Source: Leadbetterella sp051649345
GTDB lineage: Bacteria; Bacteroidota; Bacteroidia; Cytophagales; Spirosomataceae
Direction: 5' to 3'
Assembly (NCBI GenBank): GCA_051649345.1
Contig: JBOFGX010000423.1
Location: 1 to 6,758 of the forward strand
Length of the DNA: 6,758 nucleotides
This document shows, in pieces, positions 5,826-6,758 of this stretch. Made by a program: the position numbers and the translations under genes. The stretch's first letter is position 1; the number at the start of each line of letters is the position of its first letter. The notes below the pieces were generated by a model. The model was not told the origin of the DNA and ran no database searches. It was given only the letters and a program-made list of their open reading frames with translations.

Positions 5826-6758
5826 ATGATAGAAAAAATAAAGCAACTCGCCAAAGAGTATAATTCTCAAACGGTATCACATAGGCATCACCTGCACCAG
5901 TTTCCAGAGTTATCGTATGAGGAAAAGGAAACTTCTGCTTACGTTTCAAAAGAACTTAAGGCTATTGGAATCCCAATTCAAGAAAATGTTGGAGGCTACG
6001 GAGTTGTAGGTATCATTAATGGGAATAAGCCAGAAAGTAGAACCGTTGCCCTGCGAGCGGACATGGACGCATTGCCTATCATCGAAGAAAACAATACTCC
6101 GTATGCTTCTAAGGTACAGGGTAAAATGCACGCTTGTGGACACGATGTCCATACATCAAGCCTGCTGACTACTGCCAGAATATTACATACCTTAAAGTCT
6201 GAATTTGAGGGAACCGTAAAACTTATTTTCCAGCCTGCAGAGGAAAAAGCTCCCGGTGGGGCATCCATCATGATCAAAGAAGGCGTTTTACAAAACCCGT
6301 CTGTCAATTCTATTCTAGGACAACATGTGGCACCCAATGTACCCGTAGGCAAAATCGGTTTTCGATCGGGTATGTATATGGCCAGCACAGACGAAGTGTA
6401 TCTTCGTATACACGGCAAAGGTGGCCATGGAGCATCACCCCATACAGCTGTAGATCCCATACTCGTGGCTTCACATATACTGGTTGCTTTGCAACAGATC
6501 ATTTCTCGAAACAAGAACCCATCCTACCCTTCTGTATTGACATTTGGAAAGATTCAGGGCTTGGGAGCCACCAATATTATACCTAATGAAGTCTACATAG
6601 AAGGCACGTTCAGATGTATGAATGAAGAATGGCGAGCCGAAGGCCTTCAAAAAATACAAAAAATGGCTGAAGCCATAGCCGATGGCATGGGAGCACGCTG
6701 CGAGTTTTGGATAGTGAAAGGCTATCCTTTTTTACAAAACGAACCCATACTCACTGCA
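5826..6758 (+). CDS. M20-family metallo-amidohydrolase, N-terminal part (3' end outside window)
   Basis: The frame opens at ATG 5826 and is still open at the last base, giving 311 codons of a protein usually about 390 long. It resembles the M20D group (N-acyl-amino-acid amidohydrolase, hippurate hydrolase, IAA-amino-acid hydrolase), which hydrolyses the amide bond of acyl- or aryl-amino-acid conjugates with a two-metal centre. Visible are the HRHHLHQFPELSYEE N-terminal motif (19-33), LRADMDALPI (76-85), metal-ligand C104 and H106 with H109 in HACGHDVH (102-109), the general-base/metal pair E139-E140 in QPAEE, and H167 in GQHVAP. The dimerisation domain starts near 190 with HGKGGHGASPHTAVDP. 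The last His ligand lies beyond the window. No signal peptide, so cytoplasmic. It is divergent from the gntK-gnd fusion with 124 bp between starts. Family certain; substrate cannot be told from sequence. Confidence 0.93.
   Translation, partial: MIEKIKQLAKEYNSQTVSHRHHLHQFPELSYEEKETSAYVSKELKAIGIPIQENVGGYGVVGIINGNKPESRTVALRADMDALPIIEENNTPYASKVQGKMHACGHDVHTSSLLTTARILHTLKSEFEGTVKLIFQPAEEKAPGGASIMIKEGVLQNPSVNSILGQHVAPNVPVGKIGFRSGMYMASTDEVYLRIHGKGGHGASPHTAVDPILVASHILVALQQIISRNKNPSYPSVLTFGKIQGLGATNIIPNEVYIEGTFRCMNEEWRAEGLQKIQKMAEAIADGMGARCEFWIVKGYPFLQNEPILTA

Noticed and set aside
5946..6659. Minus-strand open frames of 62-172 codons over the amidohydrolase gene
   Set aside because: The plus strand has an intact M20 frame with metal-binding motifs throughout; the minus frames are antisense shadows rich in Cys, Ser and Ile.
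1..6758. Defence, phage, toxin-antitoxin, biosynthetic or mobile-element system
   Set aside because: All six genes belong to recognisable housekeeping or envelope families, and I found no terminal repeats, transposase, integrase, tRNA or CRISPR-like repeats.

Overview
The window looks like ordinary chromosomal sequence from a member of the Bacteroidota. Three things point there. Exact copies of the Bacteroidota -7 promoter element TAnnTTTG lie just upstream of three genes. No start codon has a recognisable Shine-Dalgarno sequence; the leaders are A/T-rich instead. The protein types (lipoprotein thioredoxin, lipoprotein beta-propeller, two-helix prohibitin-like protein) are common in that phylum. 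I cannot place the genus. There are no RNA genes, CRISPR arrays, insertion sequences, phage genes or long repeats. Coding density is high, and the longest non-coding gap is 124 bp (5702-5825).

Layout, left to right: (1) the 3' part of uvrC (+, 1-825), cut by the left edge; (2) a complete prohibitin/SPFH (band 7) membrane protein (+, 922-1821); (3) a predicted lipoprotein built as an eight-repeat PQQ-like (BamB-type) beta-propeller (+, 1922-3181), clearly more A/T-rich than its neighbours and with its own promoter; (4) a convergent thioredoxin-fold lipoprotein with a CGWC active site (-, 3205-3723); (5) a 627-residue natural fusion of gluconokinase (GntK) and 6-phosphogluconate dehydrogenase (Gnd) (-, 3818-5701); (6) the first 311 codons of an M20-family metallo-amidohydrolase (+, 5826-6758), transcribed divergently from the fusion and cut by the right edge.

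The genes do not form one pathway. uvrC is nucleotide excision repair. The band 7 protein is probably a membrane scaffold. The propeller and the thioredoxin are both predicted envelope lipoproteins, but they are convergent and so not co-transcribed. The fusion enzyme would carry gluconate through 6-phosphogluconate to ribulose 5-phosphate (with CO2 and NADPH) on one polypeptide. The amidohydrolase probably removes acyl or aryl groups from amino-acid conjugates. The most notable item is the GntK-Gnd fusion, which keeps the recognisable catalytic motifs of both enzymes with almost no linker. I see no convincing new multi-gene system here.
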